DNA of 64,000 bases from Collimonas sp. OK607 (GCF_900111995.1 NZ_FOKF01000002.1:248001-312000); one strand, 5' to 3'. Shown: positions 18,976 to 30,008, numbered from the stretch's first letter. Numbers and translations are program-made. The notes: generated from the sequence alone by a model not told the origin.

Positions 18976-21900
18976 GCGTAGTGATATAAAAAACATTCTG
19001 ATTATCGGCGCTGGCCCGATCATCATCGGTCAGGCTTGCGAGTTCGACTACTCCGGCGCACAGGCCTGCAAGGCGCTGCGCGAAGAGGGTTATAAAGTAA
19101 TCCTGGTTAACAGCAATCCGGCCACCATCATGACCGACCCGGAAATGGCCGATGTGACCTACATCGAGCCGATTACCTGGCAAGCGGTGGAACGCATCAT
19201 CGCCAAGGAAAAGCCGGACGCGATCCTGCCGACCATGGGCGGCCAGACTGCGCTCAACTGCGCGCTGGATCTGCATCGCCACGGCATCCTGGAAAAGTAC
19301 AATGTCGAATTGATCGGCGCTTCGCCCGAAGCGATCGACAAGGCCGAAGACCGCTCCAAGTTCAAGGAAGCGATGACCAAGATCGGCCTCGGTTCGGCCC
19401 GTTCCGGCGTTGCCCACACCATGGATGAATCCTGGGGCGTGCAGAAGGAGCTCGGTTTCCCGGTCATCATCCGTCCTTCGTTCACCATGGGTGGCACCGG
19501 CGGCGGTATTGCATATAACGCCGAAGAATTTGAGACCATCTGCCGCCGCGGCCTGGAAGCATCGCCGACCAAGGAATTGCTGATTGAAGAATCGCTGATC
19601 GGCTGGAAAGAGTATGAGATGGAAGTGGTGCGCGACAAGGCGGACAACTGCATCATCGTCTGCTCGATCGAAAACCTGGATCCGATGGGCGTGCATACCG
19701 GCGACTCGATCACGGTAGCGCCGGCCCAGACCCTGACCGACAAGGAATACCAGATCATGCGTAACGCCTCGCTGGCGGTATTGCGTGAGATCGGTGTCGA
19801 TACCGGCGGCTCTAACGTGCAGTTCTCGGTCAACCCGGCCGATGGCCGCATGATCGTGATCGAAATGAATCCGCGTGTATCGCGCTCTTCGGCGCTGGCC
19901 TCCAAAGCCACCGGTTTCCCGATCGCCAAGATCGCGGCGAAACTGGCGGTGGGCTTTACGCTGGACGAGTTGCGCAATGAAATTACCGGCGGCGCGACAC
20001 CGGCATCGTTCGAGCCTTCGATCGATTACGTGGTCACCAAGATTCCGCGTTTTGCATTTGAAAAATTCCCGACTGCCGACGATCACCTGACGACCCAGAT
20101 GAAATCGGTGGGCGAGGTGATGGCGATCGGCCGCACCTTCCAGGAATCGTTCCAGAAAGCCTTGCGCGGCCTCGAAGTCGGCGTCGACGGCATGAACGAA
20201 AAGACGCAAGACCGCGAAGTTATCGAAGAAGAACTCGGCGAGCCGGGTCCGGACCGTATCTGGTATGTCGGCGATGCGTTCGCCCAGGGTTTCACGCTGG
20301 AAGAAGTGCATCAGCTGACTCACATCGATCCATGGTTCCTGTCGCAAATCAAGGAAATCGTCGATATCGAACTGTGGCTGGAAAACAGCCAGACGCTGGA
20401 AGGGCTGGACCGCGACACGCTGTTCCGTCTCAAGCAAAAGGGCTTTGGCGATCGCCGCCTGGCCAAGCTGCTGAAGACAACCGATACCGCAGTGCGCCTC
20501 AAGCGCCTGGCCTTGAATATCCGTCCGGTCTACAAGCGGGTGGATACCTGCGCCGGCGAGTTTTCGACCAACACGGCTTACATGTACTCGACCTACGAGG
20601 AAGAGTGCGAATCGAATCCGACCAATAAAAAGAAGATCATGGTGCTGGGCGGCGGTCCTAACCGTATCGGCCAGGGTATCGAATTCGATTATTGCTGCGT
20701 CCATGCGGCACTGGCGATGCGCGAAGACGGCTACGAGACCATCATGGTCAACTGTAATCCGGAAACCGTATCAACCGACTACGACACCTCGGATCGCCTG
20801 TATTTTGAACCGGTGACGCTGGAAGACGTGCTGGAAATCGTCGACAAGGAAAAGCCATACGGCGTGATCGTTCAGTACGGTGGCCAGACGCCGCTGAAGC
20901 TGGCGCTGGATCTGGAAGCCAACGGCGTGCCTATCGTCGGTACTTCGCCGGACATGATCGACGCTGCCGAAGACCGCGAGCGTTTCCAGAAGCTGCTGCA
21001 CGACCTGAATTTGCGTCAACCGCCAAACCGTACTGCGCGTACAGAAGAAGATGCCTTGCGCCTGGCGCAGGAAATCGGTTATCCGCTGGTGGTGCGTCCA
21101 TCCTACGTATTGGGCGGCCGCGCGATGGAAATCGTCCACGAGCAACGCGATCTCGAGCGCTACATGCGCGAAGCGGTCAAGGTCTCGCACGATTCGCCGG
21201 TATTGCTGGATCGATTCCTGAACGACGCTATCGAAGTTGACGTTGATTGTCTGTCCGACGGCGAACGCACCTTTATCGGCGGCGTCATGGAGCATATCGA
21301 GCAGGCAGGTGTCCACTCGGGCGATTCGGCATGTTCGCTGCCGCCTTACTCGCTGTCGCAGGCAACTATCGAAGAGATCAAGCGGCAGACATCGCTGATG
21401 GCCAAGGGCTTGAACGTGGTTGGTTTGATGAACGTGCAGTTTGCGATTCAGCAGATCGATGGCAAGGACGTCGTGTTCGTGCTGGAAGTCAATCCGCGCG
21501 CCTCGCGTACCGTGCCGTTTGTCTCCAAGGCTACCGGTTTGCAGCTGGCCAAGATTGCCGCCCGCTGCATGGTCGGTCAGTCGCTCGACAGCCAGGGTAT
21601 CAAGGAAGAGGTCGTGCCGAAATACTTCAGCGTCAAGGAAGCAGTGTTCCCGTTCGTTAAGTTCCCGGGCGTCGACACCATTCTCGGACCGGAAATGAAA
21701 TCTACCGGTGAAGTCATGGGCGTTGGCAAAACTTTCGGTGAAGCATTCGTCAAGTCGCAACTCGGCGCCGGCGTCAAGCTGCCAAGCTCGGGCAAGGTAT
21801 TCCTTAGCGTCAAGGGTAGCGACAAGCCGCGTGCAGTGCAGGTTGCCAAGGATCTGGTGGCGATCGGCTTCACGGTGGTGGCGACCAAGGGTACCGCGGC

Positions 21901-22189
21901 GGCAATCAGCGCTGCCGGGATTCCCGTGGAAACCGTCAACAAGGTGGTCGAAGGACGTCCGCACGTGGTCGACATGATCAAGAACAATGAGATTTCATTG
22001 GTGATCAATACGGTCGAAGAAAAGCGTAGCGCGATTGTCGACTCACGGGCGATCCGTATCTCGGCCTTGGCGGCACGCGCCACGACCTATACGACGATTG
22101 CCGGTGCGGAAGCTGCGGTCGAGGGCATGCGTCATCTGGACGAGTTGCATGTCTATGATTTACAAGGGCTGCATAAAACCTTACACTAA
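18968..22189 (+). CDS. carB: Carbamoyl-phosphate synthase, large subunit
   Basis: 1073 aa, normal length. Two homologous ATP-grasp halves each start with a conserved loop: [19 protein letters not shown] near residue 12 and [19 protein letters not shown] near 560. ATP-grasp motifs such as [16 protein letters not shown] and [14 protein letters not shown] are present. The C-terminal MGS-like domain (from about residue 935, [20 protein letters not shown]) is the allosteric site for UMP and ornithine. With CarA it makes carbamoyl phosphate from bicarbonate, ammonia and 2 ATP. A long palindromic element begins 8 bp after its stop. Confidence 0.98.
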   Translation: MPKRSDIKNILIIGAGPIIIGQACEFDYSGAQACKALREEGYKVILVNSNPATIMTDPEMADVTYIEPITWQAVERIIAKEKPDAILPTMGGQTALNCALDLHRHGILEKYNVELIGASPEAIDKAEDRSKFKEAMTKIGLGSARSGVAHTMDESWGVQKELGFPVIIRPSFTMGGTGGGIAYNAEEFETICRRGLEASPTKELLIEESLIGWKEYEMEVVRDKADNCIIVCSIENLDPMGVHTGDSITVAPAQTLTDKEYQIMRNASLAVLREIGVDTGGSNVQFSVNPADGRMIVIEMNPRVSRSSALASKATGFPIAKIAAKLAVGFTLDELRNEITGGATPASFEPSIDYVVTKIPRFAFEKFPTADDHLTTQMKSVGEVMAIGRTFQESFQKALRGLEVGVDGMNEKTQDREVIEEELGEPGPDRIWYVGDAFAQGFTLEEVHQLTHIDPWFLSQIKEIVDIELWLENSQTLEGLDRDTLFRLKQKGFGDRRLAKLLKTTDTAVRLKRLALNIRPVYKRVDTCAGEFSTNTAYMYSTYEEECESNPTNKKKIMVLGGGPNRIGQGIEFDYCCVHAALAMREDGYETIMVNCNPETVSTDYDTSDRLYFEPVTLEDVLEIVDKEKPYGVIVQYGGQTPLKLALDLEANGVPIVGTSPDMIDAAEDRERFQKLLHDLNLRQPPNRTARTEEDALRLAQEIGYPLVVRPSYVLGGRAMEIVHEQRDLERYMREAVKVSHDSPVLLDRFLNDAIEVDVDCLSDGERTFIGGVMEHIEQAGVHSGDSACSLPPYSLSQATIEEIKRQTSLMAKGLNVVGLMNVQFAIQQIDGKDVVFVLEVNPRASRTVPFVSKATGLQLAKIAARCMVGQSLDSQGIKEEVVPKYFSVKEAVFPFVKFPGVDTILGPEMKSTGEVMGVGKTFGEAFVKSQLGAGVKLPSSGKVFLSVKGSDKPRAVQVAKDLVAIGFTVVATKGTAAAISAAGIPVETVNKVVEGRPHVVDMIKNNEISLVINTVEEKRSAIVDSRAIRISALAARATTYTTIAGAEAAVEGMRHLDELHVYDLQGLHKTLH

Positions 22190-22196
22190 GGTTAAA

Positions 22197-22386
22197 TCAG
22201 GATGTGCCTAGGAGCCTGCCGGACTTAGGGGGTCGAAGCGAGAAAATAGCTGGGCGAGGACAGATTTTGCCGGATTCGCAGCGTCAATAGCCATGCTATT
22301 GACCAAGAAGTCGGTGAAATATGGACCGCTCAGATATTTTTGCAGCCGATCACCTAAGTCCGGCAGGCTCCTGGGGCACATCCTGA
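22197..22386. repeat. Long imperfect palindromic intergenic element (~190 nt)
   Basis: Outer arms of about 33 nt (22197-22229 and 22353-22386) are inverted copies that share the core ggagcctgccggacttagg. Inside, aaaatagctgggcg (22244-22257) is nearly complementary to cgctcagatatttt (22327-22340), and the centre gtcaatagc-cat-gctattgac is a perfect 9-bp stem. The whole element can therefore fold as one long hairpin. It has no open reading frame. The design is that of a dispersed MITE- or REP-like element. I see no second copy in this window. Confidence 0.7.
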
Positions 22387-22454
22387 ATCGCTTCCGGACT
22401 GCAGTTAGTGTCTGGAAGCCGCCGAAACGTACAATTTAGCTATAGAAGTTCCTG

Positions 22455-22499
22455 CGGAGGTCATAAGCGCACCCTTTTTTCGGTACGCTTTGACCTCCG
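22455..22499 (+). promoter_or_regulatory. Hairpin in the greA upstream region
   Basis: cggaggtcataagcg (22455-22469) pairs with cgctttgacctccg (22486-22499), with one bulged base; the 16-nt loop contains a run of six T. It lies 71 bp before the greA start. A smaller hairpin, cttccggac / gtctggaag, lies at 22391-22418. Together with the palindromic element these fill the 381-bp carB-greA gap; I see no gene in it. Confidence 0.55.
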
Positions 22500-22570
22500 T
22501 GACCTTTTATTGTGTACGTGATAGACCCTGCGTCATAAACCTTATTTTATATTTGTTGAGTACCATCCCT

Positions 22571-23047
22571 ATGAGCTCAGTACCTCTTACCAAGCATGGC
22601 GCGCAATTGTTGAAAGATGAATTGCATCATTTGAAAACCAAAGAGCGTCAAACTGTCATCAAGGCCATCGCAGAAGCGCGCGCGCATGGCGATCTTTCGG
22701 AAAACGCGGATTATGACGCGGCGAAAGAGCGGCAAGGTTTTGTCGAAGGCCGGATTGCCGACCTCGAGGGCAAACTGGGAGCCGCGCAGGTTATCGATCC
22801 GGCAACCCTGGATGCAGACGGGCGCGTGGTGTTCGCCTCTACGGTCGATCTGGAAGACCTGGAGTCGGGCGATAAGGTAACGTATCAAATCGTCGGCACC
22901 GATGAAGCCGATATCAAGCTGTCCAAGGTTTCCGTTACCTCGCCGATCGCACGTGCGCTGATCGGCAAAACCGCCGGCGACGTGGTCGGCGTACAAGCGC
23001 CATCCGGCATCCGCGAATATGAAATTCTGGAAGTTCGCTACATCTAA
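22571..23047 (+). CDS. greA: Transcription elongation factor GreA
   Basis: 158 aa from the ATG at 22571, the exact GreA length; upstream in-frame codons are not conserved. It rescues backtracked RNA polymerase by stimulating cleavage of the nascent RNA. The N-terminal coiled coil carries the acidic tip region HGDLSENADYDAAKE with the Asp/Glu pair that enters the secondary channel. The C-terminal globular domain ends KTAGDVVGVQAPSGIREYEILEVRYI. It follows carAB, an arrangement seen in many betaproteobacteria, but a long structured gap separates them. Confidence 0.97.
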   Translation: MSSVPLTKHGAQLLKDELHHLKTKERQTVIKAIAEARAHGDLSENADYDAAKERQGFVEGRIADLEGKLGAAQVIDPATLDADGRVVFASTVDLEDLESGDKVTYQIVGTDEADIKLSKVSVTSPIARALIGKTAGDVVGVQAPSGIREYEILEVRYI

Positions 23048-23155
23048 GCAAGCGCGCTAGGCAGGTACGTCGGGCATCGCCGCACGCGGCCGATGCCTTG
23101 AGAGTAATCAGAGCGGCTTGATTCGAGTAGCTTGATCAGAAACCCGGGAGTGGCA

Positions 23156-23617
23156 ATGCTTGTAGTAAGACTCAGATTGTTGATCGCCACCTTATGGGTG
23201 GGTAGTCTGTGGACGGTTGGTTATCTGGTCGCGCCGACGTTGTTCGCCACCTTGCCTGACCGCGTGCTGGCCGGCACCATCGCCGGCAGCCTGTTCAGGG
23301 TCGAAGCATGGCTGGCGATAGCCTGCGGCGTAGCGTTGATCCTGTTGTTCAGCTACAGGACCTATGACGATGCAGCACCGCTGCGCAAGACCTTGCTGAA
23401 GCTGACGCTGGCGATGCTGGCCTGTACCCTGGTCGGTTATTTCGGTATCCAGCCATTCATGGCCAGTCTGCGCGAAGCGTCTGCGGCAACCGGCGGTGTG
23501 ATGAGTGACGGCGCCAGGACGCAGTTCGGGATTCTGCATGGCGTTGCCAGCGGCATCTTCCTGATCCAGAGTTTGTTGGGAGTGGGGCTGATTCTGCGGT
23601 TACGCAGTTTGCGCTAG
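23156..23617 (+). CDS. DUF4149 domain membrane protein
   Basis: 153 aa from the ATG at 23156, preceded by GGGAG; an upstream TTG at 23132 is less likely. Four hydrophobic segments are visible: LLIATLWVGSLWTVGYLVAPTLF, WLAIACGVALILLFSY, LTLAMLACTLVGYFGIQPF and a final segment ending LIQSLLGVGLILRL. The LWVG...GYLVAPTLF start matches the DUF4149 family, small inner-membrane proteins of unknown function common in betaproteobacteria, often near greA and yhbY. No catalytic motif is apparent. Confidence 0.8.
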   Translation: MLVVRLRLLIATLWVGSLWTVGYLVAPTLFATLPDRVLAGTIAGSLFRVEAWLAIACGVALILLFSYRTYDDAAPLRKTLLKLTLAMLACTLVGYFGIQPFMASLREASAATGGVMSDGARTQFGILHGVASGIFLIQSLLGVGLILRLRSLR

Positions 23618-23666
23618 AGCGTCGTCATGGTTGCCGCAGTCGCTGCAGCAACCATAAACGCCGGCA

Positions 23667-24137
23667 TTAACGACCCAATGCCGATTTCTTGCCGCTTTTC
23701 TGACGTGGTTTGGCGCGCTTGATGTTGCCGCCCTGGGTCACGCGTTCATTGCCTTTTACCATGACCTTGGTCACCGATGGCCGCTTGGTGCCGCTCGGGC
23801 TTGGTTTGACGATGGTTACTTCACGCATGCCCCGGCCGCGAGTTTCGCTGCGTTCTTTTGCAGCATCCTTTTGCGGGCGATACAGGACCAGCAATTTGCC
23901 GATGTGCTGTACCGGCGCTGCGCTGAGTTTTTCGCAAATAGTTTCGTAGATGGCAATCCGTGCCTCGCGATCATCACCGAATACACGCACTTTAATCAGG
24001 CCATGAGCGTTCAGGCTGGCATCGATCTCTTTCATCAGGGATGGTTTTAAGCCATCTTCGCTGATCAGGACCACCGGATCCAGTCCGTGGGCTTGGGAAC
24101 GGAGCTCGCTACGCTCGGCGGATGTAAGTTTCAACAT
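23667..24137 (-). CDS. yhbY: YhbY family RNA-binding protein with basic tail
   Basis: 156 aa. The first ~97 residues are a complete CRM/YhbY domain (LTSAERSELRSQAHGLDPVVLISEDGLKPSLMKEIDASLNAHGLIKVRV... HIGKLLVLYRP). E. coli YhbY is about this length and associates with pre-50S ribosomes. The remaining ~60 residues are an added Lys/Arg-rich, likely disordered tail (ending KRAKPRQKSGKKSALGR). It is divergent from rlmE with a 31-bp gap, the conserved arrangement, which also joins two 50S assembly functions. Confidence 0.93.
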   Translation of the reverse strand: MLKLTSAERSELRSQAHGLDPVVLISEDGLKPSLMKEIDASLNAHGLIKVRVFGDDREARIAIYETICEKLSAAPVQHIGKLLVLYRPQKDAAKERSETRGRGMREVTIVKPSPSGTKRPSVTKVMVKGNERVTQGGNIKRAKPRQKSGKKSALGR

Positions 24138-24168
24138 AAAAATTCCTTAAAAACGGTATTCTACGCGA

Positions 24169-24813
24169 ATGGCAAAGAAGAAATTAAACAAAAACTGGTT
24201 GCACGACCACATTAACGATCCTTACGTGAAGCTGGCGCAGAAAGAGGGCTATCGTGCGCGGGCAGCTTACAAGCTAAAAGAAATCGACGAATTGGACAAG
24301 CTGATCAAGCCTGGCCAGATCATTGTCGACCTCGGATCCACGCCGGGTAGCTGGTCGCAGTACGTTCGCAACAAGCTGGCCGGCCAGGATGGCGGCGGCA
24401 TCCATGGCATGATCATCGGCTTGGATATATTACCGATGGATCCGATTGCCGACGTTTATTTCATCCAGGGTGATTTCCGCGAAGCAGACAGCTTGCGCCA
24501 GCTGGAGCGCCTGCTGGAAGGGCGTAAGGTGGATTTGGTGTTGTCCGACATGGCGCCCAACCTGTCCGGCATCGCTATTTCTGATGCGGCCCGGATGGAG
24601 GAAATTATCGATTTGGCAATTGAATTTGCGCAGCAACACATGAAACCAAGCGGCGCTTTGTTGGCAAAATGTTTCAACGGCACCGGTTACAATGAAATAT
24701 TGATGAAATTTCGTCAGGAATTCAAAACCGTGGCCTCCAGAAAGCCGAAAGCCAGCCGCGATAAATCGTCCGAAATCTTCTTGCTTGGAAAGATATTGAA
24801 GAATCCGCGGTAG
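24169..24813 (+). CDS. rlmE: 23S rRNA 2'-O-ribose methyltransferase (U2552)
   Basis: 214 aa. It methylates U2552 of 23S rRNA in the A loop, a late step in 50S assembly. The SAM motif is [15 protein letters not shown]. The catalytic K-D-K-E set is seen as Lys in the [12 protein letters not shown] region, Asp in [12 protein letters not shown], Lys in [15 protein letters not shown] and Glu in [12 protein letters not shown]. It precedes ftsH, as in many proteobacteria, with divergent yhbY on the other side. Confidence 0.96.
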   Translation: MAKKKLNKNWLHDHINDPYVKLAQKEGYRARAAYKLKEIDELDKLIKPGQIIVDLGSTPGSWSQYVRNKLAGQDGGGIHGMIIGLDILPMDPIADVYFIQGDFREADSLRQLERLLEGRKVDLVLSDMAPNLSGIAISDAARMEEIIDLAIEFAQQHMKPSGALLAKCFNGTGYNEILMKFRQEFKTVASRKPKASRDKSSEIFLLGKILKNPR

Positions 24814-24961
24814 TTTTCACGGTACTTAACAAGTTTTCCTTGATTTATCATGGGTGCGGCCATATATCCAATCTAGCAAGCCGTACCCATTCCGAGTAAA
24901 ATCTAAGGAATACCTCGAAGCTGTACCTATGTCAGGCGCGCAGCGCGTCCAAGGAGTTCTA

Positions 24962-26848
24962 GTGAACAACATGTTTTCCAAAGCCGCCATCTGGGTGGTC
25001 ATCGCCCTGGTGCTTTTCACCGTATTCAAGCAGTTCGATGGGCGAGGACTGGCTAGCGGCGCAGGGCCGATTGCCTATTCCGATCTCATCAGCGAAATAC
25101 GGTCAGGCCATATCACCGATGCGACGATTGAAGACCGCAGCATTGTTGCCACTACTTCGGACGGTAAGAAAGTCAAGACTGCCATCACGTCGCTGGATCG
25201 CGGCCTGATAGGCGACCTGGTCAACAACAACGTCAAATTCGAGATCAAGCAGCCGGAAGAACCATCATTCCTGCAGCAGATCTTCATCTCATGGTTCCCG
25301 ATGATCCTGTTGCTGGGCGTCTGGATTTTCTTTATGCGGCAGATGCAGGGCGGCGGCAAGGGCGGGGCATTCTCGTTCGGCAAGTCGAAGGCGCGCATGC
25401 TGGATGAAAATAGCAATACCGTTACTTTTGGCGATGTTGCCGGTTGCGACGAGGCCAAGGAAGAAGTGTCTGAACTGGTCGACTTCCTGCGTGACCCGAC
25501 CAAGTTCCAGAAACTGGGTGGTCGTATTCCGCATGGCGTTCTGTTGGTAGGCCCACCGGGTACCGGTAAGACTTTGCTGGCCCGTGCAATTGCCGGTGAA
25601 GCGAAAGTACCGTTCTTTACCATTTCCGGTTCCGATTTCGTTGAAATGTTTGTCGGCGTCGGCGCATCGCGGGTGCGCGATATGTTCGAAAACGCCAAGA
25701 AGCATGCTCCTTGCATTATTTTCATCGATGAAATTGATGCAGTCGGTCGCCATCGCGGCGCCGGCATGGGCGGCGGCAATGACGAACGCGAACAAACGCT
25801 GAACCAGATGCTGGTTGAGATGGATGGCTTCGAAGCCAATTCCGGCGTGATCGTGATCGCAGCCACCAACCGTTCCGACGTACTCGACAAAGCGTTGCTG
25901 CGTCCGGGTCGTTTCGACCGCCAGGTGGTGGTTGGCTTGCCGGATATCCGTGGCCGCGAACAGATTCTGAATGTTCACATGCGCAAGGTGCCGATTTCCA
26001 CCGACGTCAAAGCCGACATCTTGGCACGTGGTACACCTGGCTTCTCGGGTGCCGACCTGGCCAATCTGGTCAATGAAGCGGCTCTGTTTGCTGCCCGTCG
26101 CGCCAAGCGCCTGGTAGAGATGCAGGATTTCGAGGATGCCAAGGACAAGATCGTCATGGGCCCTGAGCGTAAATCTGCAGTGATGCGTGAAGAAGAGCGC
26201 CGCAATACGGCATATCACGAATCCGGCCATGCGGTGGTAGCCAAGTTGCTGCCAAAAGCCGATCCGGTGCACAAGGTCACCATCATGCCACGCGGCTTTG
26301 CCCTTGGCCTGACCTGGCAATTGCCTGAGCATGACCGCGTCAACATGTATAAGGACAAAATGCTGGAAGAAATCGCCATCCTGTTCGGCGGCCGTATTTC
26401 AGAAGAGATTTTCATGCACCAGATGTCGACTGGCGCCTCGAACGACTTTGAACGCGCCACCAAGCTGGCACGTGCGATGGTGACACGTTACGGCATGTCC
26501 GAGACCCTGGGCACCATGGTCTACGAAGATACCGAGCAGGATGCGTACTTCGGCCGGTCATCCTCGAAAACAGTGTCGGAAGCCACCCAGCAAAAAGTCG
26601 ATGCCGAGATTCGCAGCATTCTCGATCAGCAATACGCCTTGTCGCGCCGTTTGCTGGAAGAAAACAAGGACAAGGTTGAAGCGATGACCAAGGCCCTGCT
26701 TGATTGGGAAACCATCGATGCCGATCAGATCAATGACATCATGGAAGGTCTGGAGCCACGCCTGCCGAAAGCCGGCAGCTCGGTCCGCAAGGCGCCTGGC
26801 GACAGTTCGTCCGGCGGTGTTTCGCCGACTGCTACCGCACCGGCCTGA
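24962..26848 (+). CDS. ftsH: ATP-dependent zinc metalloprotease FtsH
   Basis: 628 aa from the GTG at 24962, which sits 6 nt after AAGGAG and gives the conserved start [22 protein letters not shown]; the frame upstream of this is open but unconserved. Two transmembrane helices (residues ~6-25 and ~105-125) flank a periplasmic domain. The AAA+ domain has Walker [13 protein letters not shown], Walker [12 protein letters not shown] and second-region RPGRFDRQ. The protease domain has HESGH. The hexamer degrades membrane proteins and regulators such as sigma32 and LpxC. Confidence 0.98.
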   Translation: MNNMFSKAAIWVVIALVLFTVFKQFDGRGLASGAGPIAYSDLISEIRSGHITDATIEDRSIVATTSDGKKVKTAITSLDRGLIGDLVNNNVKFEIKQPEEPSFLQQIFISWFPMILLLGVWIFFMRQMQGGGKGGAFSFGKSKARMLDENSNTVTFGDVAGCDEAKEEVSELVDFLRDPTKFQKLGGRIPHGVLLVGPPGTGKTLLARAIAGEAKVPFFTISGSDFVEMFVGVGASRVRDMFENAKKHAPCIIFIDEIDAVGRHRGAGMGGGNDEREQTLNQMLVEMDGFEANSGVIVIAATNRSDVLDKALLRPGRFDRQVVVGLPDIRGREQILNVHMRKVPISTDVKADILARGTPGFSGADLANLVNEAALFAARRAKRLVEMQDFEDAKDKIVMGPERKSAVMREEERRNTAYHESGHAVVAKLLPKADPVHKVTIMPRGFALGLTWQLPEHDRVNMYKDKMLEEIAILFGGRISEEIFMHQMSTGASNDFERATKLARAMVTRYGMSETLGTMVYEDTEQDAYFGRSSSKTVSEATQQKVDAEIRSILDQQYALSRRLLEENKDKVEAMTKALLDWETIDADQINDIMEGLEPRLPKAGSSVRKAPGDSSSGGVSPTATAPA

Positions 26849-26907
26849 TCCGGTCCGGCGCCTGCCAGGTTGACAGGCTCCAACGTAGCTTGTAAAAATT
26901 TATAAGC

Positions 26908-26936
26908 AAGGGTGAGGAGCAATCCTCGCCCTTTTT
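26908..26936 (+). terminator. Rho-independent terminator after ftsH
   Basis: agggtgagga, a gcaa loop, then tcctcgccct followed by TTTTT. It would separate ftsH from folP-glmM transcription at least in part. Confidence 0.85.
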
Positions 26937-27002
26937 ATTTGTCTTCGCGCGCTTAATATCTATGCTTCAGATCCATTCTTAAGACCCACTCCATTTTTCA
27001 TT

Positions 27003-27848
27003 ATGCAAGAATATTTCCAATGCGGCCGTTATCGGCTCCCGGTCAATACGCCGCAAGCGCGGCCGCTGGTGATGGGCATCCTCAACATCACGCCTGATTC
27101 ATTTTCCGACGGCGGACAATTCCAGTCACTTGAATTCGCCTTGTCGCATGCCGAACAGATGATTGCGGACGGTGTCGATATCATCGACATAGGGGGCGAG
27201 TCGAGCCGTCCCGGCAGCCCGGCGCTATCGCTGGAAGAAGAGCTGGACCGGGTCATGCCGGCCATTTACGCCTTGCGCGATTGCGGCAAACCACTTTCCA
27301 TCGATACCTACAAGCCAGCCGTGATGCGCGAAGCGCTTGCCGCCGGAGTCGACCTGATCAATGACATCAACGGTTTGCGTGCCCCCGGCACCTTGGAAGC
27401 GGTAGGCGACAGCGATTGCGGCCTGTGCATCATGCACATGCAGGCGGACCCGCAAACCATGCAAATCAAGCCGGAATACCAGGATGTGGTGGCCGAAGTC
27501 AGCGCTTTCCTGCAAGAGCGGGTGAGGGTGCTGGAGCTGGCCGGGATAGCGCGCAATCGCATCAGCATCGATCCGGGTTTTGGTTTTGGCAAGACCTTGG
27601 CGCATAATGTTGCCTTGTTGCAAAGAATGGGTGATATTCAACGTGCGCTGGACTTGCCTTTGCTGGCGGGAATCTCGCGTAAAACTATGCTGGGAGACCT
27701 GACCGGAAAGCCGGTGGAGCGGCGCCTTGCGGGCAGCCTTGCGGCGGCTTTGGCTGCCGTTTCGCAGGGTGCTAAGATGGTCCGGGTGCATGACGTGGCC
27801 GAGACGGTAGACGCGCTCAAGGTATGGCAGGCGGCGCAGCGGACATAG
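27003..27848 (+). CDS. folP: Dihydropteroate synthase
   Basis: 281 aa, normal length. It joins p-aminobenzoate to the pterin pyrophosphate in folate synthesis and is the sulfonamide target. The pterin/PABA signatures MGILNITPDSFSDGGQF, IDIGGESSRPGS, LSIDTYKPAVM, HMQADPQTMQ and IDPGFGFGKTLAHN are all present. The conserved order is ftsH-folP-glmM, with 53 bp to glmM. Confidence 0.97.
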   Translation: MQEYFQCGRYRLPVNTPQARPLVMGILNITPDSFSDGGQFQSLEFALSHAEQMIADGVDIIDIGGESSRPGSPALSLEEELDRVMPAIYALRDCGKPLSIDTYKPAVMREALAAGVDLINDINGLRAPGTLEAVGDSDCGLCIMHMQADPQTMQIKPEYQDVVAEVSAFLQERVRVLELAGIARNRISIDPGFGFGKTLAHNVALLQRMGDIQRALDLPLLAGISRKTMLGDLTGKPVERRLAGSLAAALAAVSQGAKMVRVHDVAETVDALKVWQAAQRT

Positions 27849-27901
27849 GCAAGCAGCAATAAACAAACAGAAATGCGGCGTTGATTGACTAGGAAATTTG
27901 A

Positions 27902-29251
27902 ATGAAGACTGAGATGACAAGAAAATATTTTGGTACCGATGGCGTGCGCGGGCGTGTCGGTGTAGCGCCGATTACTCCGGATTTTGTGATGAGACTGGGT
28001 TACGCCGCCGGCAAGGTGCTGGCGCAGGCGGAATCCGGCGCAGGCAGGCCAACTGTGCTGATCGGCAAAGATACCCGGGTCTCGGGCTATATGCTGGAAG
28101 CTGCACTGGAAGCAGGTTTTGCCGCCGCCGGCGTCGACGTGATGCTGGCCGGGCCGATGCCGACTCCGGCGATTGCCTACCTGACGCGCGCGCTGCGTTT
28201 GGCGGCCGGCGTAGTGATTTCAGCATCGCATAATCCGTATGAAGATAACGGTATCAAATTCTTTTCGGCGCAGGGCAACAAATTGCCGGACGCCGTGGAA
28301 ACCGCGATTGAGGATGCGCTGGAGTTGCCGATGGAGTGCGTGGCCTCCGATAAGCTGGGCAAGGCAAGGCGCCTGGATGACGCGGCCGGACGTTACATCG
28401 AATTTTGTAAAAGCACTTTCCCTAACGAGTTAGACTTGCGCGGGCTGACCATCGTGGTCGATAGCGCCCACGGCGCCGCCTATCATATTGCGTCGCACGT
28501 ATTCCATGAGCTGGGGGCTGAAGTGATTTCTATCGGCAACCAGCCGAACGGATTCAACATCAATGCCGGCTTTGGCGCGACTGCGCCGGACGCGCTGGCG
28601 CTGGCAGTGCGCTCCAATCGTGCAGATATCGGCATTGCCCTGGACGGCGACGCCGATCGCCTGGTGATGGTGGATGCAAGCGGCCGTATTTATAATGGCG
28701 ACGAGCTGCTGTATGTGATGGTCAAGGATCGCTTGAAGATCGGCCCGGTAAAAGGTGCAGTCGGCACCTTGATGACGAATATGGCGCTGGAAGTGGCGTT
28801 CCGGGAAATGGGGGTTGAATTCGCCCGTGCCAACGTCGGCGACCGCTATGTGCTGGAAGTAATGAAAGAGCGTGGCTGGATCCTCGGTGGCGAGGGCTCT
28901 GGCCATCTTCTGTGCCTGGATAAACATACTACCGGCGACGGCATCGTATCGGCCTTGCAGGTATTGTCGGCACTCAAGCGCGACGGCGAAACGCTGGCGC
29001 AATTGACCGCCGATATCGCAATGTATCCGCAAACCTTGATCAACAAGAAGGTGGGCGCGGGCTTCGACTGGAAAAAAAATCCGGCGATGGTGGCGGAGAA
29101 GGACGCTGTCGAGCAGGAGCTCGGCGATAACGGGCGCGTGCTGATCCGGGCTTCGGGCACTGAACCGCTGATCCGCGTCATGGTTGAAGCCAAGAGCGCC
29201 GATCTGGCGCAAACGATGGCACGCCGGATTGCCGATAAGGTATCTGACTGA
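27902..29251 (+). CDS. glmM: Phosphoglucosamine mutase
   Basis: 449 aa from 27902, or 445 aa from the ATG at 27914; the first has an AGGAA at suitable distance, while the second fits the family's usual [13 protein letters not shown] start. It converts glucosamine-6-P to glucosamine-1-P for peptidoglycan and LPS. The active-site phosphoserine is in [14 protein letters not shown], the metal site is DGDADRL, the sugar-binding loop GGEGSGHL and the phosphate-binding loop [13 protein letters not shown] second phoB-phoR pair follows after 58 bp on the same strand. Confidence 0.97.
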   Translation: MKTEMTRKYFGTDGVRGRVGVAPITPDFVMRLGYAAGKVLAQAESGAGRPTVLIGKDTRVSGYMLEAALEAGFAAAGVDVMLAGPMPTPAIAYLTRALRLAAGVVISASHNPYEDNGIKFFSAQGNKLPDAVETAIEDALELPMECVASDKLGKARRLDDAAGRYIEFCKSTFPNELDLRGLTIVVDSAHGAAYHIASHVFHELGAEVISIGNQPNGFNINAGFGATAPDALALAVRSNRADIGIALDGDADRLVMVDASGRIYNGDELLYVMVKDRLKIGPVKGAVGTLMTNMALEVAFREMGVEFARANVGDRYVLEVMKERGWILGGEGSGHLLCLDKHTTGDGIVSALQVLSALKRDGETLAQLTADIAMYPQTLINKKVGAGFDWKKNPAMVAEKDAVEQELGDNGRVLIRASGTEPLIRVMVEAKSADLAQTMARRIADKVSD

Positions 29252-29309
29252 GTGTCTGCCTGAGTGTCCACATAATTATCGACTGCCTACTGAATAGAGT
29301 TAATTGCCG

Positions 29310-30008
29310 ATGTCGAAATTTCAAACCCACATTTTGATTGTCGAAGATGAGCCCGGCATCGCCGAGCTATTGCGGTTCACGCTCGATGACGCCGGCTTTT
29401 CATGCGAGATTGCGTATAGCGCCAATGAGGCGCGGCAAGCGATCACGGGCATTTTGCCCAAGGCTGTACTGCTGGACTGGATGCTGCCCGATACTTCCGG
29501 CCTGGCGTTATTGCAGGAGTGGCGCAGTCAGCCGCGCAGCGCTACCTTGCCGGTCATCATGCTGACTGCCAAGGGTATGGATGAGGACAAGGTACGCGGA
29601 CTCAATGCAGGCGCCGACGATTACGTTACCAAACCGTTTTCGCCGAAGGAGTTGATTGCGCGGATTCAGGCGCTGTTACGGCGCAAGATACCGGAACTCG
29701 GGCAAAGCCTGCTTAGCCACGGTTTGATTCAGATCGATACCGATCGTTATCAGGTTACCGTCGATAGCCAGGAAATCGAACTGGATCAGGCCGAGTTCAA
29801 ATTGCTGCGTTTCCTGGTGGCGCATCCGGACCGTATTTTTTCGCGCGCGCAACTGCTCGATAAAGTCTGGGGCGATCATACTTTCATCGAAGAGCGCACG
29901 GTCGACGTGCACATCATGCGTTTGCGTAAATCGCTTGGCCTCGCCGCTGATTACGTCAAGACCGTGCGCGGCGTCGGCTACAAACTCAACGCCGAGCCCG
30001 CAGCGTGA
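29310..30008 (+). CDS. PhoB-like response regulator (copy 2)
   Basis: 232 aa from the ATG at 29310. The receiver has acidic EDE, Asp in AVLLDWMLPDTSG and Lys in VTKPFSPKEL. The winged helix has FSRAQLLDKVWGDHTFIEERTVDVHIMRLRKSL, almost the same recognition region as PhoB copy 1 (12244-12933), while the receiver helices and linker differ clearly. That argues for an old paralogue likely to read Pho-box-like DNA. It overlaps the next kinase gene. Whether it controls the same phosphate regulon or another is unknown, so no symbol is assigned. Confidence 0.9.
   Translation: MSKFQTHILIVEDEPGIAELLRFTLDDAGFSCEIAYSANEARQAITGILPKAVLLDWMLPDTSGLALLQEWRSQPRSATLPVIMLTAKGMDEDKVRGLNAGADDYVTKPFSPKELIARIQALLRRKIPELGQSLLSHGLIQIDTDRYQVTVDSQEIELDQAEFKLLRFLVAHPDRIFSRAQLLDKVWGDHTFIEERTVDVHIMRLRKSLGLAADYVKTVRGVGYKLNAEPAA

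Noticed and set aside
18926-20704. 592-aa open frame antisense to carB
   Set aside because: It lies entirely over carA/carB, which is a full-length conserved gene. The composition (His/Arg/Asp-rich) is that of a codon-bias shadow.
20771-21964. 397-aa open frame antisense to the second half of carB
   Set aside because: Shadow of carB with no family resemblance.
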